From contig NZ_ABLD01000014.1 in NCBI RefSeq assembly GCF_000172415.1, positions 102,787 through 166,786 of the forward strand: a DNA stretch of 64,000 bases, written 5' to 3'. This DNA is from Paraburkholderia graminis C4D1M (GTDB lineage: Bacteria > Pseudomonadota > Gammaproteobacteria > Burkholderiales > Burkholderiaceae). Both the position numbers and the translations under genes were made by a program. Under the pieces are notes generated by a model. That model worked only from the letters and a program-made list of their open reading frames with translations, made no database searches and had not been told where the DNA came from. Below are positions 16,141 to 23,867 of the stretch, piece after piece; positions within the stretch are counted from its first letter, which is position 1; each line of letters begins with the position of its first letter.

Positions 16141-16467
16141 TCAGTCACGCCATCCGCCGCGGCGTCCGTCGTGGTCGCCACGATCGCCGCGGCCGCGGTC
16201 GTCATAACCCCAATGGCGGTCGTTCCGGTTCCAGCCGCGCTCGTAACGGTGGTCGCCGCGATAGTAGTCGCCGCGATCGTACCGATGGCCCCAGCCGCCG
16301 TTGCCGTAGTACACCGGTTGCGGCGCTGCATAGACCGGGGCGGGCCGCGTGTAGACCGGCGCGCCGAGCGAGACGCCGATATTGAGATCCGTATGCGCTT
16401 GCGCGACCCCGCATGCGCCTGCTGCAAGGCCCGCGGCAACCAGCAATTGAGTGACGATGCGTTTCAT
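16141..16467 (-). CDS. Secreted PXPV-repeat protein
   Basis: A 108-residue exported protein. Residues 1-23 form a signal peptide (KRIVTQLLVAAGLAAGACG, cleavage after AQA). The mature part opens with PxPV-type repeats (YTRPAPVYAAPQPVYYG) and continues as a Gly/Arg/Asp/Tyr-rich tail (RGDYYRGDHRYERG and similar), ending RRGGWRD. Such small proteins are common and often multicopy in Burkholderiales; their function is unknown. GGAG lies upstream of the ATG at 16467. An open frame before this start has no signal and is ignored. The low-complexity charged tail suggests it is disordered or binds nucleic acid or metal in the periplasm; this is a guess. Confidence 0.75.
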   Translation of the reverse strand: MKRIVTQLLVAAGLAAGACGVAQAHTDLNIGVSLGAPVYTRPAPVYAAPQPVYYGNGGWGHRYDRGDYYRGDHRYERGWNRNDRHWGYDDRGRGDRGDHDGRRGGWRD

Positions 16468-16794
16468 GTTTTTCTCCTGCAAGAGGCCTGCTGTGACGCG
16501 ACAGATGTTTGTCGCACAGGTCCAATCTACGCAATCCGGTCGGCCGGGACTGCGACCAGATGTTACGGACTGCAAGCAACTCCGCAGGATCTGAGGAACG
16601 GCGAGTTTGCGCTCGTGCGGTGCCTGGCGCCGGGTGATGACGACGGAAAGGCTGTCGGCGCAGGCCGCGAGCCTATTCGAACGCCGCCACAAGCACTCCG
16701 CCGTTACGCCGAAGCAGCGTCGCGGCGTGCAACGCGTAATCGCGGCTTACATCTGTATAACGGATTAATCAAATCGAATGGTTGCGACGTAAGC
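16468..16794. other. Gene-free stretch upstream of the PXPV gene
   Basis: About 330 bases between the PXPV gene start and the aqpZ terminator. It should carry the promoter of the PXPV gene. No convincing promoter elements or RNA structures were seen. Confidence 0.5.
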
Positions 16795-16824
16795 CCAAAA
16801 ACAAAACGGGCGCCGCAGCGCCCG
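16795..16824 (-). terminator. aqpZ terminator
   Basis: On the minus strand, CGGGCGC (16824-16818) pairs with GCGCCCG (16813-16807) around a four-base loop, followed by TTTTGTTTTTGG. Confidence 0.85.
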
Positions 16825-16852
16825 CTTTGCTCACTCAGACAATCGGCCTCGA

Positions 16853-17593
16853 TCAGTCGAGAGCCAGTTTCTGCGCATTGCCGCCGCGGCTTTCCGCGAT
16901 CAGCGGATACACCAGGCCGGCAACCACCGCGCCGATGATGGGCGCGATCCAGAACAGCCACAACTGATCCACCGCGGCACCGCCGACGAACAGCGCCGGG
17001 CCGGTCGAGCGCGCCGGGTTGACCGACGTGTTCGTGACCGGAATCGAAACGAGGTGAATCAGCGTCAGACACAGGCCGATGGCGATCGGCGCGAAGCCGG
17101 CCGGCGCGCGCTTGTCGGTCGCGCCGAGAATGACGAACAGGAAGAAGCCGGTCATGACCGCCTCGCAGGCGAACGCCGCGACGAGCGAGTAATGGCCCGG
17201 CGAGCGGTCGCCGTAGCCGTTGCTCGCGAAGCCGCTCGCGACCAGGTCAAAGCCGGGTTTGCCGGACGCGATGAGCGCGAGCACCGCGGCGCCCAGCACT
17301 GCGCCCGCCACCTGCGCGACGATGTACGGGAGCAGGTCGCGAGCCGGGAAGCGGCCGGCCACCGTCAGGCCGACGCTGACTGCCGGGTTCAGATGGCAGC
17401 CCGAAATGTGTCCGATCGCAAAGGCCATGGTCAGCACCGTCAGCCCGAAAGCGAGCGACACACCGACGAAACCGATGCCGAGACCATGCACCGGACCGGC
17501 GAAGTTCGCGGCGAGAACCGCGCTGCCGCAGCCCCCGAGCACGAGCCAGAATGTGCCGAACAACTCGGCGGCAAGGCGCTTTGACAACTGCAT
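16853..17593 (-). CDS. aqpZ: Aquaporin Z
   Basis: A 246-residue inner-membrane water channel with six hydrophobic helices and two half-helices. The NPA boxes are at residues 69-71 (SGCHLNPAVSVG) and 192-194 (SVNPARSTGPA), and R195 of the selectivity filter follows the second. The aromatic/arginine filter histidine region (LTLIHLVSIPVTN) is also AqpZ-like, pointing to water rather than glycerol. The length fits the family (E. coli AqpZ is 231). It is a single-gene unit with its own terminator. Confidence 0.95.
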   Translation of the reverse strand: MQLSKRLAAELFGTFWLVLGGCGSAVLAANFAGPVHGLGIGFVGVSLAFGLTVLTMAFAIGHISGCHLNPAVSVGLTVAGRFPARDLLPYIVAQVAGAVLGAAVLALIASGKPGFDLVASGFASNGYGDRSPGHYSLVAAFACEAVMTGFFLFVILGATDKRAPAGFAPIAIGLCLTLIHLVSIPVTNTSVNPARSTGPALFVGGAAVDQLWLFWIAPIIGAVVAGLVYPLIAESRGGNAQKLALD

Positions 17594-17887
17594 GTTTGGG
17601 TATCCTAAAATAATTGACGCTCGGGAAGCACGGAGCGTGAACGCACGGCCGGCGCGGGCGCGTGCTGGGAACGTTCAATTCTAGGGAAAGAGTGGCCAAT
17701 CGAGTGTCAAGAATCGTCAATGCCGGCTGGCTTTACCAGTTATTACGGGATAAAGCCGTTTTACAATTGAGCTATGTTTAATAATTATCAGAAGATAGCT
17801 CGCTTAATGGGTAATGTTATCCATTGCGAATTTTTATAATTACAGTTAGTCTGCGAGGCGAATGAGTTCTAAAAGGGGAGAACCGGA
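17594..17887. other. AT-rich promoter region between aqpZ and the H-NS gene
   Basis: From about 17730 to 17870 the sequence is clearly more AT-rich than its surroundings. A TATAAT sits at 17835-17840, with no good -35 at the matching distance. AAAAGGGGAG before the ATG at 17888 is a strong ribosome-binding site. An AT-rich leader suits the autoregulation common for H-NS genes; that is inferred. Confidence 0.5.
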
Positions 17888-18190
17888 ATGTCTCAATATG
17901 CAGACCTCAAGGCGCAGATCGCCAAATTGCAGGCACAAGCAGAAGAAGCTCGTCGCACGGAAATTGACAATGTGATAGCCGACATCCGCCAAAAAATCGC
18001 CGAATATGGCCTGACTGCACAGGACCTCGGCTTTGCAGTGGCCGCCAAGCGGGGCCGTCCGCCCAAGAAGGCGCCGCTGCCGGCTAAATATCAGGACCCG
18101 AAAACGGGTAATACGTGGAGCGGCCGCGGCAAACCGCCCAAGTGGATCGTCGGCAAGAACCGCGAACGTTTTCTGATTGGCGCGAGCTGA
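17888..18190 (+). CDS. H-NS family nucleoid protein
   Basis: A 100-residue DNA-binding protein. Residues 1-45 form the coiled-coil oligomerisation part (KAQIAKLQAQAEEARRTEIDN). Then come a short basic RGRPPKKAP linker and a C-terminal domain with the H-NS core YQDPKTGNTWSGRGKPPKW. The RGRPP and GRGKPP loops are AT-hook-like elements that enter the minor groove of AT-rich DNA. Such proteins silence horizontally acquired genes, and Burkholderiales genomes carry several paralogues. It is monocistronic, with its own terminator. Confidence 0.92.
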   Translation: MSQYADLKAQIAKLQAQAEEARRTEIDNVIADIRQKIAEYGLTAQDLGFAVAAKRGRPPKKAPLPAKYQDPKTGNTWSGRGKPPKWIVGKNRERFLIGAS

Positions 18191-18495
18191 GTTGCTTGCG
18201 AGTGAGCGCGAAAGCGGATTGAAGGACCAACGCCGCTGCGTGTTTACTCCACTGTGCTAATCGGATGTGGAAGCGCATCCACGGCGCCATTAAAAAAGCC
18301 GCCTTTGCCAGGCGGCTTTTCTTAAAAGTAGCGCGATAAGACCGGCTTATCGTCCGCGCAAACGATTCACATGGAAAAATGTGCGCGGTTTTCAATGAAT
18401 CGAAAGCGCCGGTAGCGAATCAGTTGTATCGGCAACGGAACGCTCGTCCGTTTAAAGCGCCGCGCGCGTGACACGCCGCGCGGCGCTCGCCGTTA
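18191..18495. other. Gene-free stretch between convergent genes
   Basis: 305 bases between the 3' ends of the H-NS and GT4 genes. It holds the terminator at 18294-18320; nothing else is recognisable. Confidence 0.5.
18294..18320. terminator. Terminator of the H-NS gene
   Basis: AAAAGCCGCCT (18294-18304) pairs with AGGCGGCTTTT (18310-18320). A-rich and T-rich flanks make it usable in both directions. Confidence 0.88.
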
Positions 18496-19560
18496 TCAGC
18501 CCACTGCGACCTGGCGCAGAACCGGCCGGCGCGCGGCTTCGATCAGCGCCGAATACGCGTCCACGTAGTTGCGCGCCATCGTCTTCGAGCTGAAGCGGCG
18601 CTCGAACTGCGCGCGGATTTCCGTGCGCGACAGCTCGTCCAGACGCTGCAGCGCGGCCACCGCGCCTTGCACGTCCTCGACGATGTAGCCGGTCACGCCA
18701 TGATCGATCACTTCAGGCACCGAGCCGCGGTTGAACGCGATCACCGGCGTGCCGCAGGCCATCGACTCGATCATGACGAGGCCGAACGGCTCGGACCAGT
18801 CGATCGGGAAGAGCAGCGCCTTGGCGCCCGACAGAAACTCCGGCTTCTGCGCCTCGTTGATTTCGCCGACAAACTCGACATGCGCCTGCGACAGCAGCGG
18901 CTCGATCTCGCGCTTGAAGTAATCCTGGTCGGCCTTGTCCACCTTGGCGGCGATCTTCAGCGGCAAACCGCTTTGTGCAGCGATCTTGATGGCTGTATCG
19001 ACGCGCTTTTCCGGACAAACACGGCCGAGGAACGCAAGGTATTCCGGCTTCTTGTGCGTCTGCGGCGTGAGTAGCTGCTCCGGCAGACCGTGATAGATGG
19101 TGTTCAGGAAGTTCGCCTGCGGTAGCGGCACCCGCTGCGAATCCGAAATCGAGATGACCGGCGCGCCCGGGAACGCATCGAACACCGGCTGCAGCTCCGG
19201 CAGGTCGAGGCGGCCATGCAGCGTGGTCACGAACGGCGTGTCCATCGTCGAAAAAAGCGGGAACGGCATGTAGTCGAGGTGAAAGTGCAGCACGTCGAAC
19301 TCGTGCGCGACCCGGCGCACCTTTTCCATCATCAGGATGTGCGGGGCGAGCGCGTCGCGAATCGTCGGGTCGAGGCGCAGCGCACGAGGCCAGCACGCAT
19401 CGAGCTTCGCCGATGTCACCGAGTCGCCGCTTGCGAACAGCGTGACGTCGTGGCCCTCGTCGACCAATGCCTCGGTGAGGTAGGACACGACACGTTCGGT
19501 GCCACCGTAGAGCTTCGGCGGGACTGCTTCATACAACGGCGCAATTTGTGCGATTCGCAT
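18496..19560 (-). CDS. GT4 family glycosyltransferase
   Basis: A 354-residue GT-B fold enzyme. The N-terminal half opens MRIAQIAPLYEAVPPKLYGG with the glycine-rich loop typical of GT4. The C-terminal half has LAFLGRVCPEKRVDTAIK and the donor-binding EPFGLVMIESMACGTPVIAF with the EX7E-type acidic pair. GT4 enzymes transfer sugars from nucleotide donors with retained configuration, often for exopolysaccharide or lipopolysaccharide. CAGGAGAAA precedes the ATG at 19560; a longer open frame upstream is not supported. It diverges from flhD across a 710-base gap. A direct link with motility is not evident, though the two could share control. Confidence 0.85.
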   Translation of the reverse strand: MRIAQIAPLYEAVPPKLYGGTERVVSYLTEALVDEGHDVTLFASGDSVTSAKLDACWPRALRLDPTIRDALAPHILMMEKVRRVAHEFDVLHFHLDYMPFPLFSTMDTPFVTTLHGRLDLPELQPVFDAFPGAPVISISDSQRVPLPQANFLNTIYHGLPEQLLTPQTHKKPEYLAFLGRVCPEKRVDTAIKIAAQSGLPLKIAAKVDKADQDYFKREIEPLLSQAHVEFVGEINEAQKPEFLSGAKALLFPIDWSEPFGLVMIESMACGTPVIAFNRGSVPEVIDHGVTGYIVEDVQGAVAALQRLDELSRTEIRAQFERRFSSKTMARNYVDAYSALIEAARRPVLRQVAVG

Positions 19561-20075
19561 GCGTTTCTCCTGTTTGACACGGCTTCGCACAACAGCGCTC
19601 GAGTCGAGCGGGGAGCGAATGCCTGACGGACGGTTGGGCGCGGTAAGCCGCCGCCCGGGGGTGCTCCGAATCTGCATCGGGTTATCCCTTAGCTTCATTA
19701 TCGGGATCGGCCGCGCCAATTCGAGTTATTTTTCAAACGCTTAACGTTGTTACAGCGCGAAACACGAGACGTTACACGCGCCAACGCCCGTCGCTGGGCG
19801 CTCACAGGCCAATTTCAGCCCAAGCTCCCGACGGCGCTGGTAAACGGCGCGTTCCCCTGTAGCAAGCCGCGAGCCCGCTCCGGCCGCACAAAATATTACG
19901 CAGTGGTGAAAAGACCTTATAATCCGGCTCACCGTCGTACGGTGCGAGGCGCGGCTCCGCAAAACTCACCGTTTAGTTCATCTACGCCGAATCCTCGGGC
20001 GCTAAGTATTCGCCGCGCATAAAGAGTCGCCGCGCGGCATCGCGCAGTCTCATTCCTTTCTCTCCCAACCTGGCA

Positions 20076-20092
20076 AAGTAGGAAAAATTCCT
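20076..20092. promoter_or_regulatory. Inverted repeat upstream of flhDC, NarL/RcsB-like box
   Basis: GTAGGAA-AAA-TTCCTAC is a perfect 7-base inverted repeat with a 3-base spacer. The core TAGGAAAAATTCCTA resembles boxes bound by NarL/FixJ-family response regulators such as RcsB (TAAGAATATTCCTA-like), which controls flhDC in enterics. The regulator here is unknown. Confidence 0.5.
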
Positions 20093-20097
20093 ACACG

Positions 20098-20115
20098 AAT
20101 GACGGATTAATCCGT
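20098..20115. promoter_or_regulatory. 18-base perfect palindrome upstream of flhDC
   Basis: TGACGGATTAATCCGTCA reads the same on both strands and begins 6 bases after the previous inverted repeat. Its perfect symmetry and operator-like size suggest a dimeric regulator site. I know no protein with this site. Confidence 0.55.
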
Positions 20116-20270
20116 CAAACAAGCTGGGTGTCTGTCCGATTTTGTTTCGCTCCCCCTTTGGCGACAATGGCCGCAAGACCAGAAACGAGCCGATTCGTGC
20201 GTTTAAGTGCGCGCGTCCGAGCAAACGTTTCCGTAACGGCCTGACCAGCCAGATACACCCCGGGGGAATC

Positions 20271-20591
20271 ATGAGCGCGACAAGCGAAATGCTCAATGAG
20301 ATCAGAGAAGTCAACCTGTCTTATCTCCTGCTCGCGCAGCGCCTGCTTCGCGAAGACAAGCCGATGGGCATGTTTCGCATGGGGATCTCGGACCAGCTAG
20401 CCGATGTGCTCGCCAACCTCTCGTTGGCGCAGACCGTCAAGCTCGCGGCGTCCAATCAGGTGTTGTGCCGTTTCCGTTTCGACGATCATGCCGTGCTCTC
20501 CGCACTCGCGGACAAGGGCAAGTCCAGCGCCGTCGCGCAGGCGCATTCCGCGATTCTGATGGCCAGCCAGCCGGTCGAGCAGCTCGGCTGA
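20271..20591 (+). CDS. flhD: Flagellar transcriptional regulator FlhD
   Basis: A 106-residue subunit of the FlhD4C2 master activator of flagellar class II genes. The family opening MLNEIREVNLSYLLLAQRLLREDK and the helix MGMFRMGISDQLADVLANLS are clear. The activator works with sigma70 at class II promoters. The ATG at 20271 follows GGGGGA at a good distance. The length fits the Burkholderia form, slightly shorter than enteric FlhD (about 116). flhC follows after 49 bases, so the two form one operon. Confidence 0.96.
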   Translation: MSATSEMLNEIREVNLSYLLLAQRLLREDKPMGMFRMGISDQLADVLANLSLAQTVKLAASNQVLCRFRFDDHAVLSALADKGKSSAVAQAHSAILMASQPVEQLG

Positions 20592-20640
20592 ATGGCGTTT
20601 CGCAGCTTCGGCAAGGCAATCGGGACGGGACGCAAGCAGG

Positions 20641-21201
20641 ATGGCATATAAAAGTGTGGTGCTCGAAGTCAAGGAAATCACCCTGGCCATCGAACTGATC
20701 GAACTCGGCGCGCGTTTGCAACTGCTCGAAGCGGAAACGAGCCTGTCGCGCGACCGGCTCATCAAGCTGTACAAGGAACTGAAAGGAGTTTCGCCGCCCA
20801 AGGGCATGCTGCCGTTTTCGACCGACTGGTTCATGACCTGGCAGCCAAACTTTCACTCCTCGCTGTTCTACAACATCTACCGTTTCATGGCCGATCATGG
20901 CGGCTGCGCGACGATCCAGTCGATCGTGAAGAGCTACCGGCTGTATCGCGAGCACGTGCAGTTGCACGATGACGAACCCGTGCTCAGCCTCACGCGCGCG
21001 TGGACGCTCGTGCGTTTCTTCGACTCGGGCATGCTGCAGATCACGCCCTGCTGCCGCTGCGGCGGACATTTCGTCGCACACGCTCACGACCCGAAGCATG
21101 GGTTCGTCTGCGGACTGTGCCAGCCGCCATCGCGCGCCGGTAAGACAAAGAAAGTCGCCGACGCCCGCGCCCGCGAGAGCCTCGCGGCGCTCGACGCCTA
21201 G
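20641..21201 (+). CDS. flhC: Flagellar transcriptional regulator FlhC
   Basis: A 186-residue DNA-binding subunit of the FlhD4C2 complex. The C-terminal zinc site is visible as C137/C138/C140 (CCRCGG) and C157/C160 (CGLC), matching the four-cysteine cluster needed for folding. The middle region (RLYREHVQLHDDEPVLSL, then TRAWTLVRFFDSGML) is typical. It directs FlhDC to the promoters of the export, basal-body and hook genes found later in this window. The next gene, motA, has its own promoter. Confidence 0.96.
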   Translation: MAYKSVVLEVKEITLAIELIELGARLQLLEAETSLSRDRLIKLYKELKGVSPPKGMLPFSTDWFMTWQPNFHSSLFYNIYRFMADHGGCATIQSIVKSYRLYREHVQLHDDEPVLSLTRAWTLVRFFDSGMLQITPCCRCGGHFVAHAHDPKHGFVCGLCQPPSRAGKTKKVADARARESLAALDA

Positions 21202-21362
21202 CGCCCGCAGCGGTCGCCGCCACGGGGCCCTGCATTCATCGCCTTATGCCGCGGGCTTGCCCGCCCGGCGCAACGCAACCCAGCGCCAAACCTTCCGCAA
21301 GCGGCGCCTTGCCGACCGCGTCCGCCTCTGGTTTACACCGTCGCGGCAAGCCGCTTTTCCGT

Positions 21363-21389
21363 CAAAGTTTTCTGCTGTGTTGCCGTAAA
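21363..21389 (+). promoter_or_regulatory. Sigma28 (FliA) promoter of motA
   Basis: CAAAGTTT (21363-21370), 11 bases, GCCGTAAA (21382-21389), 45 bases before the motA start. This matches the FliA consensus and puts the motor and chemotaxis operon in the late class. Confidence 0.88.
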
Positions 21390-21434
21390 CCAGTTTAACG
21401 ACGGTCACCGTCGCTTCTTTGTGAGGGCTCGGCA

Positions 21435-22295
21435 GTGCTGATTTTCGTGGGAACACTCGTGACGCTTTTGTCCGTTTTCGGCGGTTACGCGCTGGAAGGC
21501 GGCCATCTCGGCGCGCTGTTGCAGCCCGTTGAAGTGCTGATGATCGTCGGCGCAGGCGTCGGCGCGTTCATCCTCGGTAACGGGATGAAGACGATCAAGG
21601 CAACGCTGCGCGTCATTCCAACCCTGTTCAAGGGCGCGAAGTACAACAAGGACGTCTACATGGAGCTGATGGCGCTCCTCTACGTCCTGCTCGCCAAGGC
21701 GCGCAAGGAAGGCACGCTGACGCTGGAAGCGGACATCGACGATCCGTCGAAGAGTCCGATCTTCACGCAGTACCCGAAGATTCTCGCTGACCATCACATC
21801 ATCGAGTTTCTGACCGACTACCTGCGGCTGATGGTGGGCGGCAACATGAATGCGTTCGAGATCGAAAGTCTGATGGACGAAGAGATCGAAACGCATCACC
21901 AGGAAGGCGAAGCGCCCGCGCATGCGCTGAACAAGGTCGGCGACGCGATGCCGGCGTTCGGTATCGTGGCCGCGGTCATGGGCGTGGTGCACACGATGGC
22001 ATCGGCCGACAAGCCGCCTGCCGTGCTCGGCGAAATGATTGCGCAGGCACTGGTCGGCACCTTCCTCGGCATTCTGCTTTCGTATGGACTGATCGGGCCG
22101 CTTGCGAGCGTCGCGGAACAGCGCGTGACCGAGTCGACCAAGATGTTCCAGTGCATCAAGGTGACGATTCTCGCGAGCCTGAACGGCTATGCACCGGCGA
22201 TCGCCGTCGAGTTCGGCCGCAAGGTGCTGTTCTCGACCGAGCGTCCGTCGTTCGCCGAGCTCGAAGAGCACGTGCGCCGCGTGAAGGCCAAGTAA
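21435..22295 (+). CDS. motA: Flagellar motor stator protein MotA, GTG start
   Basis: A 286-residue inner-membrane protein with four membrane helices (near residues 1-20, 30-50, 170-190 and 200-222) and a large cytoplasmic loop. The loop carries charged residues for contact with FliG. The family stretch GDAMPAFGIVAAVMGVVHTM and the proline in it are present. MotA5MotB2 units let ions through and turn the rotor. The first codon is GTG, placed after GAGGG; the protein then reads LIFVGTLVTLLSVFGGYALEGG, as in other MotA proteins. motB follows after 18 bases. Confidence 0.96.
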   Translation: MLIFVGTLVTLLSVFGGYALEGGHLGALLQPVEVLMIVGAGVGAFILGNGMKTIKATLRVIPTLFKGAKYNKDVYMELMALLYVLLAKARKEGTLTLEADIDDPSKSPIFTQYPKILADHHIIEFLTDYLRLMVGGNMNAFEIESLMDEEIETHHQEGEAPAHALNKVGDAMPAFGIVAAVMGVVHTMASADKPPAVLGEMIAQALVGTFLGILLSYGLIGPLASVAEQRVTESTKMFQCIKVTILASLNGYAPAIAVEFGRKVLFSTERPSFAELEEHVRRVKAK

Positions 22296-22313
22296 GGGCG
22301 CCGGGACGAACCG

Positions 22314-23321
22314 ATGAGCAAGGACAAAGACCGCGCCATTGTCGTCAAGCGCGCTGCGCCGAAGAAGGCCGGCCACCACGGCGGCGCCTGGAAGCTCGCG
22401 TATGCGGACTTCATGACCGCGATGATGGCGTTCTTCCTGCTGATGTGGCTGCTGAGCTCGGCATCCACGGTGCAGTTGAAGGGCATCGCGGAGTACTTCA
22501 ACCAGCCGTTGAAGATCACGCTGTGGGGCGGCGACCGCAGCGCGGAAGACTCGAGCATTCTGAAGGGCGGCGGCCGTGATATCTCGACCGACGCGCAGGG
22601 CGTGACGCGCTCGACCGACGGTTCGAACAATCGCGCCGAGCGCACGGTGTCAAAGAGCAGCGAAGACTCGATGAAGCAGTTGCAGGGCGAGTTGGAGCGT
22701 CGCGAGCAGGTTCGCTTGCACGACTTGCAGGTGAAGCTGATGGCGGCGATCGAAGCGAATCCGGTGCTGCGCCAGTTCAAGCAGCAGATTCGCATCGACT
22801 CGACGCTGACCGGCTTGCGCATCGAGATCGTCGACTCGCAGAAGCGGCCGATGTTCGCGACCGCGAGAGATCAGGTGGAGCCGTACATGCGCGACATTCT
22901 GCGCGAGATCGGCCACACGCTGAACGACGTGCCGAACCGGATCATCGTGCAGGGTCACACCGACGCCGCGCAGTACGCGGGCGGCGAGAAGGGTTACAGC
23001 AACTGGGAACTGTCCGCGGACCGCGCCAATGCGTCGCGCCGCGAGCTGATCGCAGGTGGGATGGACGAAGCAAAGGTGATGCGCGTACTCGGTCTCGCGT
23101 CGACGCAGAACCTGAACAAGGCGGACCCGATGGATCCGGAAAACCGCCGCATCAGCGTCATCGTGCTGAACCGGAAGTCCGAGGAGGCGCTCAACCATGA
23201 CGACTCCACCACGACGACCTTGTCGGACGACGCAGCGGGCTCAAAGCCGCTGCTGCAAAAACTGGCGCCGCCCGTGACGGTCGCGCCGAAGGTGCCGGCG
23301 GCAACGCCGGCGACTCAGTAA
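22314..23321 (+). CDS. motB: Flagellar motor stator protein MotB
   Basis: A 335-residue protein with one membrane helix (residues about 27-48) holding the proton-binding aspartate D32 in KLAYADFMTAMMAFF. A periplasmic plug and linker follow, then an OmpA-like peptidoglycan-binding domain (about 160-280, IIVQGHTDAAQY then NWELSADRANASRRELI). The aspartate in the helix points to proton rather than sodium drive. The tail after residue 290 is rich in Ala, Pro and Thr and probably disordered. It anchors the stator to the wall. Confidence 0.96.
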   Translation: MSKDKDRAIVVKRAAPKKAGHHGGAWKLAYADFMTAMMAFFLLMWLLSSASTVQLKGIAEYFNQPLKITLWGGDRSAEDSSILKGGGRDISTDAQGVTRSTDGSNNRAERTVSKSSEDSMKQLQGELERREQVRLHDLQVKLMAAIEANPVLRQFKQQIRIDSTLTGLRIEIVDSQKRPMFATARDQVEPYMRDILREIGHTLNDVPNRIIVQGHTDAAQYAGGEKGYSNWELSADRANASRRELIAGGMDEAKVMRVLGLASTQNLNKADPMDPENRRISVIVLNRKSEEALNHDDSTTTTLSDDAAGSKPLLQKLAPPVTVAPKVPAATPATQ

Positions 23322-23405
23322 CAGGAAGACGGTCGCCCGGCCGTTCCTGCGCCAGAGCGGCGCGGACAGCCAGGCGATTCACAGCGTAAGTGCAGCGAGG
23401 TTTTC

Positions 23406-23783
23406 ATGATCAGGCATATCCTGGCAATCGACGATTCGGCATCGATGCGGCAGATTCTTTCCGCGACGCTGACGGCGGCCGGCTATGAGGTGACACTCGC
23501 GGCGGACGGCGCGGAAGGGCTCGAAAACGCGCTCGCCGTGCGGTTCGACCTGGTGCTCACCGATCAGCACATGCCGGGCAAGACCGGCCTCGATCTGATC
23601 GCCGAGCTGCGCGGCAATCCGGCTTATGCGGACACGCCCATCCTCGTCCTGACGACGGAATCGGGCGAGCCGTTCAAGGCCGCGGCGCGCGAAGCGGGCG
23701 CGACCGGCTGGATCGAAAAGCCGCTCGACCCCGAACTGCTGACCGAACTGGTCGCGGCTCTGGCCGAGCCAGATCACGCATAA
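23406..23783 (+). CDS. CheY-like single-domain response regulator
   Basis: A 125-residue receiver domain alone. Acidic pair D9/D10 (LAIDDSASM), phospho-acceptor D53 (VLTDQHMPG), Thr83 (VLTTES) and K105 (WIEKPLD) are all in place. It differs from the CheY at 31865 and sits at the head of the che operon, right after motB and before cheA. Burkholderiales usually call it CheY1 or a CheY-like regulator. It could serve as a phosphate sink or as a second motor-binding CheY; the sequence alone does not decide. Confidence 0.9.
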   Translation: MIRHILAIDDSASMRQILSATLTAAGYEVTLAADGAEGLENALAVRFDLVLTDQHMPGKTGLDLIAELRGNPAYADTPILVLTTESGEPFKAAAREAGATGWIEKPLDPELLTELVAALAEPDHA

Positions 23784-23867
23784 CGCAACCCTAGCAAGTT
23801 ATAGAAGCTCTCGACGCTGCGGCAAGGTAGCCCAGGCCTAGACAGGAACTCTCGCGGTGACCCAGGC

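Larger units (their letters stand above)
19561..20270. other. Long regulatory gap upstream of flhDC
   Basis: 710 bases without a credible gene, between the divergent GT4 gene and flhD. It carries two adjacent palindromes at 20076-20115, about 155-195 bases before the flhD start. A TATAAT at 19918-19923 has no good -35 partner. A leader this long ahead of a flagellar master operon is expected, because flhDC integrates many signals in other bacteria. Confidence 0.6.

Noticed and set aside
19918..19923. TATAAT box as flhDC or GT4 promoter
   Set aside because: No acceptable -35 at 16-18 bases; too far from flhD to be claimed.
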